Shown: piece after piece, positions 1 through 5,005 of the stretch
Position numbering within the stretch: the stretch's first letter is position 1
How the letters are laid out: each line of letters starts with the position of its first letter
Assembly (NCBI GenBank): GCA_040754475.1
Contig: JBFMCN010000006.1
Coordinates: forward strand, 1 to 9,939
Origin: JAJPHY01 sp040754475
GTDB lineage: Bacteria > Actinomycetota > UBA4738 > HRBIN12
Length of the DNA: 9,939 nucleotides
Reading direction: 5' to 3'
Program-made: the position numbers and the translations under genes
Notes under the pieces: model-generated
The model's database searches: none
The model's input: only the letters and a program-made list of their open reading frames with translations
Told to the model about the DNA's origin: nothing

Positions 1-98
1 ACGAGCACCGGGATGCCCTCTGCTTCCAGGAGGCCCTTCGCCAGATAGCCCTCGGGGACCGATCCGGCCGAGTAGACGCGTACGAAGTCCTCCTGCAT
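1..98 (-). CDS. DUF2007-like putative signal-transducing protein (N-terminal part only)
   Basis: Partial gene running off the left edge; 32 complete codons are visible from the ATG at 98. The protein begins MQEDFVRVYSAGSVPEGYLA and continues with a KGLLEAEGIPVLV segment. This beta-strand/helix pattern (a 'V-Y-sA-..-EA-l-kg-LLEaeGI-v' start) is what I recognise from the small DUF2007 family, annotated as putative prokaryotic signal-transducing proteins, whose biochemical role is not established. The gene is divergent from arsR1. Nothing links it functionally to arsenic. No clear Shine-Dalgarno precedes the ATG; a CAGAAT box lies 6 bases upstream, so a leaderless start is possible. The family call rests only on this N-terminal fragment. 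Confidence 0.6.
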   Translation of the reverse strand, partial: MQEDFVRVYSAGSVPEGYLAKGLLEAEGIPVL

Positions 99-142
99 CC
101 ACCCATTCTGCCGTGCGACTCAGGACTTCGCCTTTGCAGGCA

Positions 143-171
143 TTGACAGGTATGGATGGAATGTGCACACT
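143..171 (+). promoter_or_regulatory. Candidate arsR1 promoter (TTGACA ... CACACT)
   Basis: A perfect -35 hexamer TTGACA lies at 143-148. At a 17-base spacing is CACACT (166-171), which keeps only the conserved A2 and T6 of a -10 box. An alternative promoter is TTGGCA (171-176) with TATCGA (193-198) at 16 bases, whose -10 would lie inside the palindrome at 186-199. Either would drive arsR1-arsM-arsC. The choice between them is inference. Confidence 0.45.
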
Positions 172-185
172 TGGCATCGACAGAC

Positions 186-199
186 TTCGATGTATCGAA
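186..199. promoter_or_regulatory. Candidate ArsR1 operator, perfect palindrome TTCGAT-gt-ATCGAA
   Basis: Two perfect 6-base arms are separated by 2 bases, 50 bases before the chosen arsR1 start. ArsR/SmtB repressors bind short AT-richer inverted repeats near the promoter of their own operon, and this is the most AT-rich palindrome in a GC-rich stretch. It overlaps the -10 of one candidate promoter and lies just downstream of the other, so a bound repressor could block either. The sequence and symmetry are seen directly; binding is inferred. Confidence 0.6.
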
Positions 200-213
200 A
201 CGAGGTGCACCGC

Positions 214-249
214 ATGAAGGGGTGGACGTTGGCCACGAGGATCGCCTGA
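214..249 (+). CDS. Possible 11-codon leader ORF coupled to arsR1
   Basis: A short ORF reads MKGWTLATRIA and stops with TGA at 247-249, sharing one base with the arsR1 ATG (TGATG). It has a good Shine-Dalgarno, GAGGT at 202-206, 7 bases before its ATG. That is a stronger ribosome site than the GAGG at 237-240 in front of arsR1. It lies downstream of the operator palindrome, so it would be on the arsR1 mRNA. It may serve to deliver ribosomes to arsR1 by translational coupling. It has no cysteine and no recognisable function, and may be chance. Confidence 0.3.
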   Translation: MKGWTLATRIA

Positions 250-611
250 TGGCACGGCAGCCGGAAGTCCACGATCTCACACCCGCGGCGTGCTGCCCGC
301 CGCTGGAGGCAGTGGGGATGTCGGAGGAGGACGCCAAGACGATCGCGCTCGTGTTCAAAGCGCTCGCGGATCCCCACCGTGTGCGGATCGTGAACCTCCT
401 GGCGAACGCCGGAACACCGGCATGTCCCGAGTGCGACCTGACGCCCGAGCTCGGGTTGTCGCAGCCGACCGTCAGCTTTCATTTGAAGAAGCTCGTCGAG
501 GCCGGACTCGTCGATCGCGAGCAGCGTGGGGTCTGGGCCTACTACTCGGTCAACCGAGAGGCCCTGGCGCGCCTGTCGACCGTCTTCGGCCCGAGGGAGG
601 TGACATCGTGA
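249..611 (+). CDS. arsR: ArsR/SmtB-family As(III)-responsive repressor (CgArsR-like)
   Basis: A 120-residue winged-helix repressor. The DNA-binding core is clear: FKALADPHRVRIVNLL (36-51), then the recognition-helix segment LSQPTVSFHLKKLVEAGLV (70-88), then a wing region around REQRGVWAYYSV (90-101). Cysteines are at 15, 16, 59 and 62. A Cys-Cys pair at 15-16 plus a cysteine near 55 is the As(III) site described for Corynebacterium glutamicum ArsR, so this protein should release DNA when arsenite or antimonite binds. That numbering match is also the main reason for choosing the ATG at 249; the frame stays open to an ATG at 156, but that start lies upstream of the palindrome and within the candidate promoter. 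A GAGG lies 8 bases before 249. The stop overlaps the arsM GTG by 3 bases (GTGA), so the two are co-translated. Likely autoregulated through the palindrome at 186-199. Confidence 0.9.
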   Translation: MARQPEVHDLTPAACCPPLEAVGMSEEDAKTIALVFKALADPHRVRIVNLLANAGTPACPECDLTPELGLSQPTVSFHLKKLVEAGLVDREQRGVWAYYSVNREALARLSTVFGPREVTS

Positions 612-1393
612 CGGACATCAGGGATGAGGTCAGGGACCGGTACGCCCGTGCGGCGCTCGATGCCGCCTTGGCGGCGAGCTGCGGATGCTCGGGCGCCGCG
701 TGCTGCGAAGAGGAGGAGGGCTTCGGTACGGGCCTCTACGGTCCGGCGATGCTGGCGGAGGTTCCCGAGGCGGCGGCCCTCGCGAGCCTCGGTTGCGGAA
801 ACCCGACCGCCGTCGCCGAGCTGCGCGAGGGCGAGACGGTCCTAGACCTCGGTTCGGGTGGAGGGATCGACGTGATCCTGTCGGCCAAGCGCGTCGGACC
901 GACCGGCAAGACCTACGGGCTCGACATGACGGACGAGATGTTGGACCTCGCCCGCAAGAACGCCGCGGCGGCTGGGCTGGACAACGTCGAGTTCCTGAAG
1001 GGCTACATCGAGGACGTTCCGCTGCCCGAGGGGTCGGTCGACGTCGTCATCTCGAACTGCGTCGTCAACCTGTCGGTCGACAAGCCGCGCGTGTTCGGCG
1101 AGATGGCGCGGGTGCTCCGGCCGGGTGGACGCATCGGCATCAGCGACATCGTCGCCGCGAACGACCTCACTCCCGAGGACCGCGCCGAACGGGGCAGCTT
1201 CGTCGGTTGCATCGCGGGAGCGCTCTCGTTCGAGGAGTACGAGCGAGAGCTGGAGCGGGCAGGTTTCGTCGAGATCGACGTCACGCCGACACACTGGGTC
1301 GCCGACCGGATGTTCGCCGCCGTCGTCCGGGCTGTGAAGCCGTTCGCACCACCTTCACGTCTTGGCAACTTGACGGACACCTCGCACGGATAG
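608..1393 (+). CDS. arsM: Arsenite S-adenosylmethyltransferase
   Basis: 261 residues, starting at GTG 608 behind a very strong Shine-Dalgarno (GGGAGGTGA at 595-603) that overlaps the end of arsR1. ArsM transfers methyl groups from S-adenosylmethionine to As(III) in the cytoplasm, giving methyl- and dimethylarsenicals. The SAM-binding motif I is VLDLGSGGGID (78-88), followed by the acidic strand end at GLDMT (104-108). The three conserved arsenic-binding cysteines are all present in their usual contexts: C63 in SLGCGNP, C151 in SNCVVNLSVDK and C201 in VGCIAGAL. An N-terminal cysteine cluster (C25, C27, C32, C33) resembles that of many bacterial ArsM proteins. The C-terminal 20 residues are proline/serine-rich and look like a short tail rather than a domain. 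The frame is open upstream to about 290, but that is arsR1 coding in another frame. Position between arsR and arsC fits arsenic detoxification. Confidence 0.93.
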   Translation: MTDIRDEVRDRYARAALDAALAASCGCSGAACCEEEEGFGTGLYGPAMLAEVPEAAALASLGCGNPTAVAELREGETVLDLGSGGGIDVILSAKRVGPTGKTYGLDMTDEMLDLARKNAAAAGLDNVEFLKGYIEDVPLPEGSVDVVISNCVVNLSVDKPRVFGEMARVLRPGGRIGISDIVAANDLTPEDRAERGSFVGCIAGALSFEEYERELERAGFVEIDVTPTHWVADRMFAAVVRAVKPFAPPSRLGNLTDTSHG

Positions 1394-1403
1394 GGTTCGA
1401 GCG

Positions 1404-1814
1404 ATGAGCGACGTGCCCGAGGTCCTGTTCGTCTGCGTTCACAACGCGGGCCGGAGTCAGATGGCAGCCGCCCTCCTCGATCACCATGCTCGAGGGCGGG
1501 TGCACGTGCGCTCGGCAGGGAGCACGCCGGCGGATGAGATCAACCCGGCGGTGGTCGCGGCCATGAACGAGCTCGGTCTGGATCTTTCGAAGGAGTTCCC
1601 CAAGCCTTTGACGGACGAGTACGTCCAGGCCGCCGATGTAGTCGTCACGATGGGATGCGGCGACGCGTGCCCGATCTACCCTGGCAAGCGCTACTTGGAC
1701 TGGGATCTCCCCGATCCCTCCGGCAAGAGCCTCGAGGAGGTGCGGCCGATCCGCGACGAGATCGATCGCCGGGTGCTGGAGCTGCTGCCCGAGCTCGCGC
1801 CCGCCGGAGCCTGA
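1404..1814 (+). CDS. arsC: Arsenate reductase, low-molecular-weight phosphatase fold, probably mycothiol-linked
   Basis: 136 residues with the low-molecular-weight phosphotyrosine-phosphatase fold. The phosphate loop is C11-VHNAG-R17-S18 (CX5RS) after strand VLFV, and the acid loop is DLPDP (101-105). These catalyse nucleophilic attack on arsenate and its reduction to arsenite. Two further cysteines, C85 and C89, lie in VTMGCGDACP. This spacing resembles the actinobacterial arsenate reductases of the C. glutamicum CgArsC1 type, which use mycothiol and mycoredoxin, more than the C82/C89 intramolecular cascade of the thioredoxin-linked Staphylococcus enzyme; the electron donor is inferred. The gene starts 10 bases after the arsM stop. 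AGGG (1392-1395) could serve as a weak Shine-Dalgarno, but TAGGGT (1391-1396) is also a good -10 box 7 bases before the ATG, so it may additionally be transcribed as a leaderless mRNA. Its product feeds ArsM. It converges on the thioredoxin-like gene 37 bases downstream, with no clear terminator between. Confidence 0.93.
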   Translation: MSDVPEVLFVCVHNAGRSQMAAALLDHHARGRVHVRSAGSTPADEINPAVVAAMNELGLDLSKEFPKPLTDEYVQAADVVVTMGCGDACPIYPGKRYLDWDLPDPSGKSLEEVRPIRDEIDRRVLELLPELAPAGA

Positions 1815-1851
1815 GGGAGGCGCCGTCCTCCGTCGGTGGGAACGCTCTAGC

Positions 1852-2103
1852 TCACGTTTCGGCTCTGGAAGCCAGGAGGTCGCGGATGTGCGAGGCGGTG
1901 GGAACGTGGCCCGCGAGGACGACCTCGTCGTTCACAACCAGGGCGGGCGTGGCGAGAACCCCACGCGCGAGGATCTCGGTCACATCGTCGATCTGCTCGA
2001 TGTCGGCGTCGAGCCCGAGCGAGGCGAGCGCCTCGGTGGTGTTGGCGAGCAGTGCGTGGCACCTGACGCACCCTGGTCCGAGAACGCGGATCTGCATGGT
2101 CAT
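1852..2103 (-). CDS. Thioredoxin-like small redox-active disulfide protein
   Basis: 83 residues, a minimal thioredoxin fold of the Thioredoxin_3 / small redox-active disulfide protein type. The active site is C12-VR-C15 (GPGCVRC) after the first beta strand, and the cis-proline is P53 in ATPALVV, followed by a beta hairpin and a C-terminal helix. No signal peptide, so it is cytoplasmic. The ATG at 2103 is chosen because AGGAGG lies 5 bases upstream; a second ATG two codons later is possible. It is the last gene of the minus-strand operon arsR2-permease-trx, 9 bases after the permease stop. Small CxxC proteins commonly sit next to permeases of this family; a role in reducing an arsenical or a permease cysteine is plausible but unproven. 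It is not the usual thioredoxin partner of a housekeeping thioredoxin reductase. Confidence 0.85.
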   Translation of the reverse strand: MTMQIRVLGPGCVRCHALLANTTEALASLGLDADIEQIDDVTEILARGVLATPALVVNDEVVLAGHVPTASHIRDLLASRAET

Positions 2104-2112
2104 GACTCCCTC

Positions 2113-3165
2113 CTAGAGGATGGCGTTGAGTAGGTAGCCGACGAGGATGATCCCGGCCGCCACGATGCCGATGAACGCGGCGATCAGCTTGGGCTTCAGC
2201 ACTCGTCGGAGCAGGATTGTCTCGGGCAGGGACAGGGCGACGACGGCCATCATGAAGGCGAGGAGGGTCCCCATCCCGAGACCCTTCGCGTAGAGGGCCT
2301 CCACCAACGGAAGCACCCCTGCGGCGTTCGAGTACAGCGGTATGCCGATCAGCACGGCGAACGGGACGGCGAGAGGGTTGCCGGGCCCGGCGAACCGCGA
2401 GAAGAAGCTCTCAGGCACCCATCCATGGATCACGGCGCCGATCGCGATCCCAATCAGGAGGTAGGGCAGCACCTTTCCGATGATCTTCGCGACCTCCTCG
2501 CGACCGATCTCGACGCGGTCGCGCCAGCGGAGCCGTGTGCCGACGGCCCCAACCTCTCCGACTCTCGTTGCGAAGACGAACGGCTCGACCCACCGTTCCG
2601 CATGCAAACGCCCGAGGGTGAACCCGGCGAGGACGGCGATGACCAATCCGGCCGACGCGTACAGAGCCGCGATCTTCCAGCCGAACATCCCGTACAGGAG
2701 AACGACCGCGACCTCGTTCACGAGCGGGCTCGCGATCAGGAACGACAGCGTCACACCGAGCGGTACTCCGGCCGAGACGAACCCGATGAACGCCGGCACC
2801 GCACTGCACGAGCAGAAGGGCGTGATGACCCCGAGGCCGGCGGCGGCCACGTTCGCGATGCCTTCGCGCCGCCCTCCCAGCAGGGCACGAGTCCGCTCGA
2901 GGGTGATGAACGAGCGGAGCAACGTGACGACGAAGATGATCCCGGACAGGAGCAGGAGGATCTTCGTAGTGTCGAAGACGAAGAACCGGATGGTCTCGCC
3001 CAGGCGTCTGTCCGGCGAGAGGCCGAAGACATCGAACAGGAGCCAGTTCCAGAAGGGCCCGTTAGCCCAGTAGAGCGCGACCCACGCGAGCGCCGCGAGT
3101 CCGAGCATGATCCACAGCCGGAGGTCGGCCTCGGCGAGCTTCAGTCGCGTGTTGCGGGTGCTCAT
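2113..3165 (-). CDS. arsP: ArsP-type permease (PF03773, formerly DUF318), candidate organoarsenical exporter
   Basis: 350 residues, an integral membrane protein with roughly eight to ten hydrophobic segments (about 17-34, 68-86, 105-130, 134-148, 150-183, 232-249, 265-290, 299-318 and 327-349), split by a charged loop near 184-230. The family signature TPFCSCSAVP (115-124, C118 and C120) is intact, and the mirrored second-half motif GIPLYSNAAGVLPL (274-287) is present. ArsP members studied elsewhere export trivalent organoarsenicals such as methylarsenite, but the family is wide and many members have no known substrate; the specific arsenical role here rests on the ArsR and ArsM neighbours. 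Its ATG overlaps the arsR2 stop by 3 bases (ATGA), so it is translationally coupled to the repressor. The following gene is a CxxC thioredoxin-like protein. Expression should respond to ArsR2 ligand. Confidence 0.87.
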   Translation of the reverse strand: MSTRNTRLKLAEADLRLWIMLGLAALAWVALYWANGPFWNWLLFDVFGLSPDRRLGETIRFFVFDTTKILLLLSGIIFVVTLLRSFITLERTRALLGGRREGIANVAAAGLGVITPFCSCSAVPAFIGFVSAGVPLGVTLSFLIASPLVNEVAVVLLYGMFGWKIAALYASAGLVIAVLAGFTLGRLHAERWVEPFVFATRVGEVGAVGTRLRWRDRVEIGREEVAKIIGKVLPYLLIGIAIGAVIHGWVPESFFSRFAGPGNPLAVPFAVLIGIPLYSNAAGVLPLVEALYAKGLGMGTLLAFMMAVVALSLPETILLRRVLKPKLIAAFIGIVAAGIILVGYLLNAIL

Positions 3166-3476
3166 CCGTCGTCTGCGTCGGCGTCAGGCGCGAGCCGCTC
3201 GAGTTCGCGGCGGAGAGCACGGAATCCGGACGCCTCGATCTTGTACTCCACCCGCCGGCCCTGCCTCGAGCCGCTGACCAGGCCTGCCTCTCGCAGGATG
3301 CGCATGTGGTATGAGAGCAGGTTCGGTGCCATGCCCAGGGTCTCCTGGAGCTCGCAGACGCAGCGCGTCTGGGACCTGAGCTCACTGAGGATGGCCAGCC
3401 TGGCCGGGTCCGCCACGGCCTGGAAGCGCCGAGCGGGCTCGGCTCGTGATCGTTCAAAGATCGTTGACAGGTCCAT
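3162..3476 (-). CDS. arsR: ArsR/SmtB-family repressor with CVC metalloid site (second ArsR)
   Basis: 104 residues from the ATG at 3476. Winged-helix core: RFQAVADPARLAILSEL (17-33), recognition helix in MAPNLLSYHMRILREAGLV (49-67), wing at SGSRQGRRVEYKI (68-80). C39 and C41 form R-CVC-EL at the start of the DNA-binding helix, the same place and spacing as the As(III) site of E. coli ArsR. It therefore belongs to a different sensor type from the upstream ArsR. The C-terminus is acidic (DADADDG). The start is uncertain: no Shine-Dalgarno precedes 3476, a CAGACT box 6 bases upstream would allow a leaderless mRNA, and an in-frame ATG at 3542 would add 22 residues of low-complexity sequence with no family match that I recognise. 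The gene leads the operon arsR2-permease-trx and is divergent from glmM. Confidence 0.85.
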   Translation of the reverse strand: MDLSTIFERSRAEPARRFQAVADPARLAILSELRSQTRCVCELQETLGMAPNLLSYHMRILREAGLVSGSRQGRRVEYKIEASGFRALRRELERLAPDADADDG

Positions 3477-3520
3477 GCCCGAAGTCTGCTGCTCGATCGC
3501 GGGCTCGTGCCCGGTCGCAA

Positions 3521-3539
3521 GTCCCGTGGTCTGCGGGAC
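3521..3539. promoter_or_regulatory. Inverted repeat upstream of arsR2, possible operator
   Basis: GTCCCG (3521-3526) and CGGGAC (3534-3539) are perfect complements around a 7-base centre, 45 bases before the chosen arsR2 start and 71 bases before glmM. It is the only clear dyad I noticed in the 133-base divergent region. It is GC-rich, unlike the palindrome in front of arsR1, so it may be chance or a hairpin rather than a repressor site. Confidence 0.2.
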
Positions 3540-3594
3540 CATGGTCGGCATCGGATGGGCCGGCGCCGTGGGGACGGGTGCCCGGTGCCTCGGG

Positions 3595-3600
3595 TAGCCT
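3595..3600 (+). promoter_or_regulatory. Candidate glmM -10 box TAGCCT (leaderless start)
   Basis: TAGCCT fits the actinobacterial TANNNT pattern and ends 9 bases before the glmM ATG, so transcription would begin at or within a few bases of the start codon. No Shine-Dalgarno is visible and no good -35 hexamer stands at 16-18 bases. The same arrangement appears before glmS and acpS, which strengthens this call. Confidence 0.45.
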
Positions 3601-3609
3601 TGCCCCCGC

Positions 3610-4950
3610 ATGGGTCGGCTGTTCGGAACAGACGGAGTGCGGGGGGTCTTCGGGCGCGATCTCACGATCGAGATCGCGCACGGCCTGGGGCGCGCGGCGG
3701 CCGTCGTGCTCCGGCGCCACGACGGGCGCCATGAGGAGGAGCGGCCCACTCTCGTCGTCGGGAGGGACACCCGCGCCTCCGGCCGACTCCTTGAGTTGGC
3801 GCTCGTCGACGGGATACAGGCGGCCGGCGCGGACGCGATCCTGGCCGGCGTCCAGCCGACCCCGGCCGTCGCGTTCATGACGCCGGACCTGCATGCCGCC
3901 GCCGGCGTCGTCATCTCCGGCTCCCACAACCCGGCGGAGGACAACGGCATCAAGTTCTTCGGTCCGCTCGGCTACAAGCTGCCGGACGATCTTGAGGACG
4001 AGATCGAGGAGGAGTACCGGCGAGGCGGCGGCTTGGGCGGCCCGCCCGGCCGCATCCTTCCGCTCCCCGGTGGCGAGCGGAGCTATCTCGACCACCTCGC
4101 GGAGGCGGCTGAGGCTTCGCTCTCCGGCATGAAGGTGGTGGTGGACTGCGCGAACGGCGCGGCCTTCGAGGTGGCTCCGGAGGCGCTGCGGCGGCTCGGC
4201 GCGGAGGTGATCCCGGTCTTCGACCAGCCAGACGGCAGGAACATCAACGCCGGGTGCGGGGCGCTCCACCCGGAAGTCGTCGCCGAGGCGGTCCGGGCGC
4301 ATGGCGCCGATGCCGGCGTCGCTCACGACGGCGACGCGGACAGGGCGATGTTCGCCGACACGGACGGCCGAGTGATCGACGGCGATCACGTACTCGCGGC
4401 GTGCGCCTTGGCGCTCAGGGACGCCGGGCGGCTCGACGGGAACACCGTCGTCACGACCGTCATGGCGAACCTCGGGTTCCACCGGGCGATGGAGGCGGCG
4501 GGCATCGGCGTCGTCACGACGCGGGTCGGGGACCGGTACGTGCTGGAGGAGATGCTCCGCTGCGGGGCGGTTCTCGGGGGAGAGCAGTCGGGGCACGTCA
4601 TCTTCCGGCAGCACGCTACGACAGGCGACGGGGTGCTCACGGCGATCCGATTCCTCTCGCTGGCCGCCGCGCGCGGCTGCTCGCTCGCGGAGCTCGCCTC
4701 CGTGATGCGCCGATTCCCTCAGGTGCTCGAGAACGTTCGGGTGGCGCACAAGGAGCGCCTGGACGATGCCGACGAGGTCTGGGGTGCCGTTCGCGCCGCT
4801 GAGGTCGAGCTCGGGGCTTCGGGACGGGTGCTCGTGCGCGCCTCCGGCACAGAGCCGCTCGTGCGCGTGATGGTCGAGGCCGAGTCCGAGGTCGAGGCGC
4901 GCAGGCACGCCGAGGCGCTCACGGCAGCAGTCCGGGCAGCTCTCTCCTAG
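3610..4950 (+). CDS. glmM: Phosphoglucosamine mutase
   Basis: 446 residues, the usual length for GlmM. It interconverts glucosamine-6-phosphate and glucosamine-1-phosphate in the cytoplasm, the step before UDP-N-acetylglucosamine in peptidoglycan synthesis. All four alpha-D-phosphohexomutase domains are visible. The start LFGTDGVRG (4-12) is typical of the bacterial enzyme. The phosphoserine loop is VISGSHNP (101-108) with S105; the family more often has ISASHNP, so a Gly replaces Ala here. The metal loop is DGDADR (240-245), the sugar-specificity loop GGEQSGH (323-329) and the phosphate-binding loop RASGTEPLVRV (410-420). The ATG at 3610 is chosen because the protein aligns from residue 1 with the family start and a TAGCCT box sits 9 bases before it. 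glmS follows after 55 bases with its own candidate promoter. In many actinobacteria glmM follows rplM-rpsI; here the arsenic genes lie in that place. Confidence 0.97.
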   Translation: MGRLFGTDGVRGVFGRDLTIEIAHGLGRAAAVVLRRHDGRHEEERPTLVVGRDTRASGRLLELALVDGIQAAGADAILAGVQPTPAVAFMTPDLHAAAGVVISGSHNPAEDNGIKFFGPLGYKLPDDLEDEIEEEYRRGGGLGGPPGRILPLPGGERSYLDHLAEAAEASLSGMKVVVDCANGAAFEVAPEALRRLGAEVIPVFDQPDGRNINAGCGALHPEVVAEAVRAHGADAGVAHDGDADRAMFADTDGRVIDGDHVLAACALALRDAGRLDGNTVVTTVMANLGFHRAMEAAGIGVVTTRVGDRYVLEEMLRCGAVLGGEQSGHVIFRQHATTGDGVLTAIRFLSLAAARGCSLAELASVMRRFPQVLENVRVAHKERLDDADEVWGAVRAAEVELGASGRVLVRASGTEPLVRVMVEAESEVEARRHAEALTAAVRAALS

Positions 4951-4990
4951 TCGAAGCTGGCTCCCCGCTTCCATGAACCGGTCTTGCTGT

Positions 4991-4996
4991 TAGGCT
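4991..4996 (+). promoter_or_regulatory. Candidate glmS -10 box TAGGCT (leaderless start)
   Basis: TAGGCT lies in the 55-base gap after glmM and ends 9 bases before the glmS ATG, exactly the spacing seen before glmM. No proper Shine-Dalgarno precedes glmS. A -35 is not convincing (TTCCAT at 4969-4974 with 16-base spacing is the nearest). It suggests glmS has its own promoter besides any read-through from glmM. Confidence 0.45.
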
Positions 4997-5005
4997 CGGA
5001 TATCC

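Noticed and set aside
156..248. N-terminal extension of arsR1 to the ATG at 156
   Set aside because: It would make the operator palindrome and promoter part of the coding region, and the shorter form places the cysteine pair at 15-16 as in CgArsR.
1816..1831. GGAGG-N6-CCTCC hairpin between the converging arsC and thioredoxin-like genes as a terminator
   Set aside because: Only five base pairs and no T run on either side; not enough to call.
2425..3597. 390-codon open frame on the plus strand opposite arsR2 and the permease
   Set aside because: Highly charged low-complexity translation typical of the complement of a membrane protein gene; the minus-strand genes carry clear family motifs.
4953..4971. 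GAAGC-N9-GCTTC hairpin after glmM as a terminator
   Set aside because: Short stem, long loop and no T run; it lies in the candidate glmS promoter region.
3454..4974. 506-codon open frame on the minus strand opposite glmM
   Set aside because: Composition is that of a GC-rich antisense shadow (Arg, Glu, His, Val rich, no recognisable domain), and glmM on the plus strand is unmistakable.
4951..5005. glmS ribozyme upstream of glmS
   Set aside because: The gap is only 55 bases, far too short for the ribozyme core, and the ribozyme is known mainly from Firmicutes.
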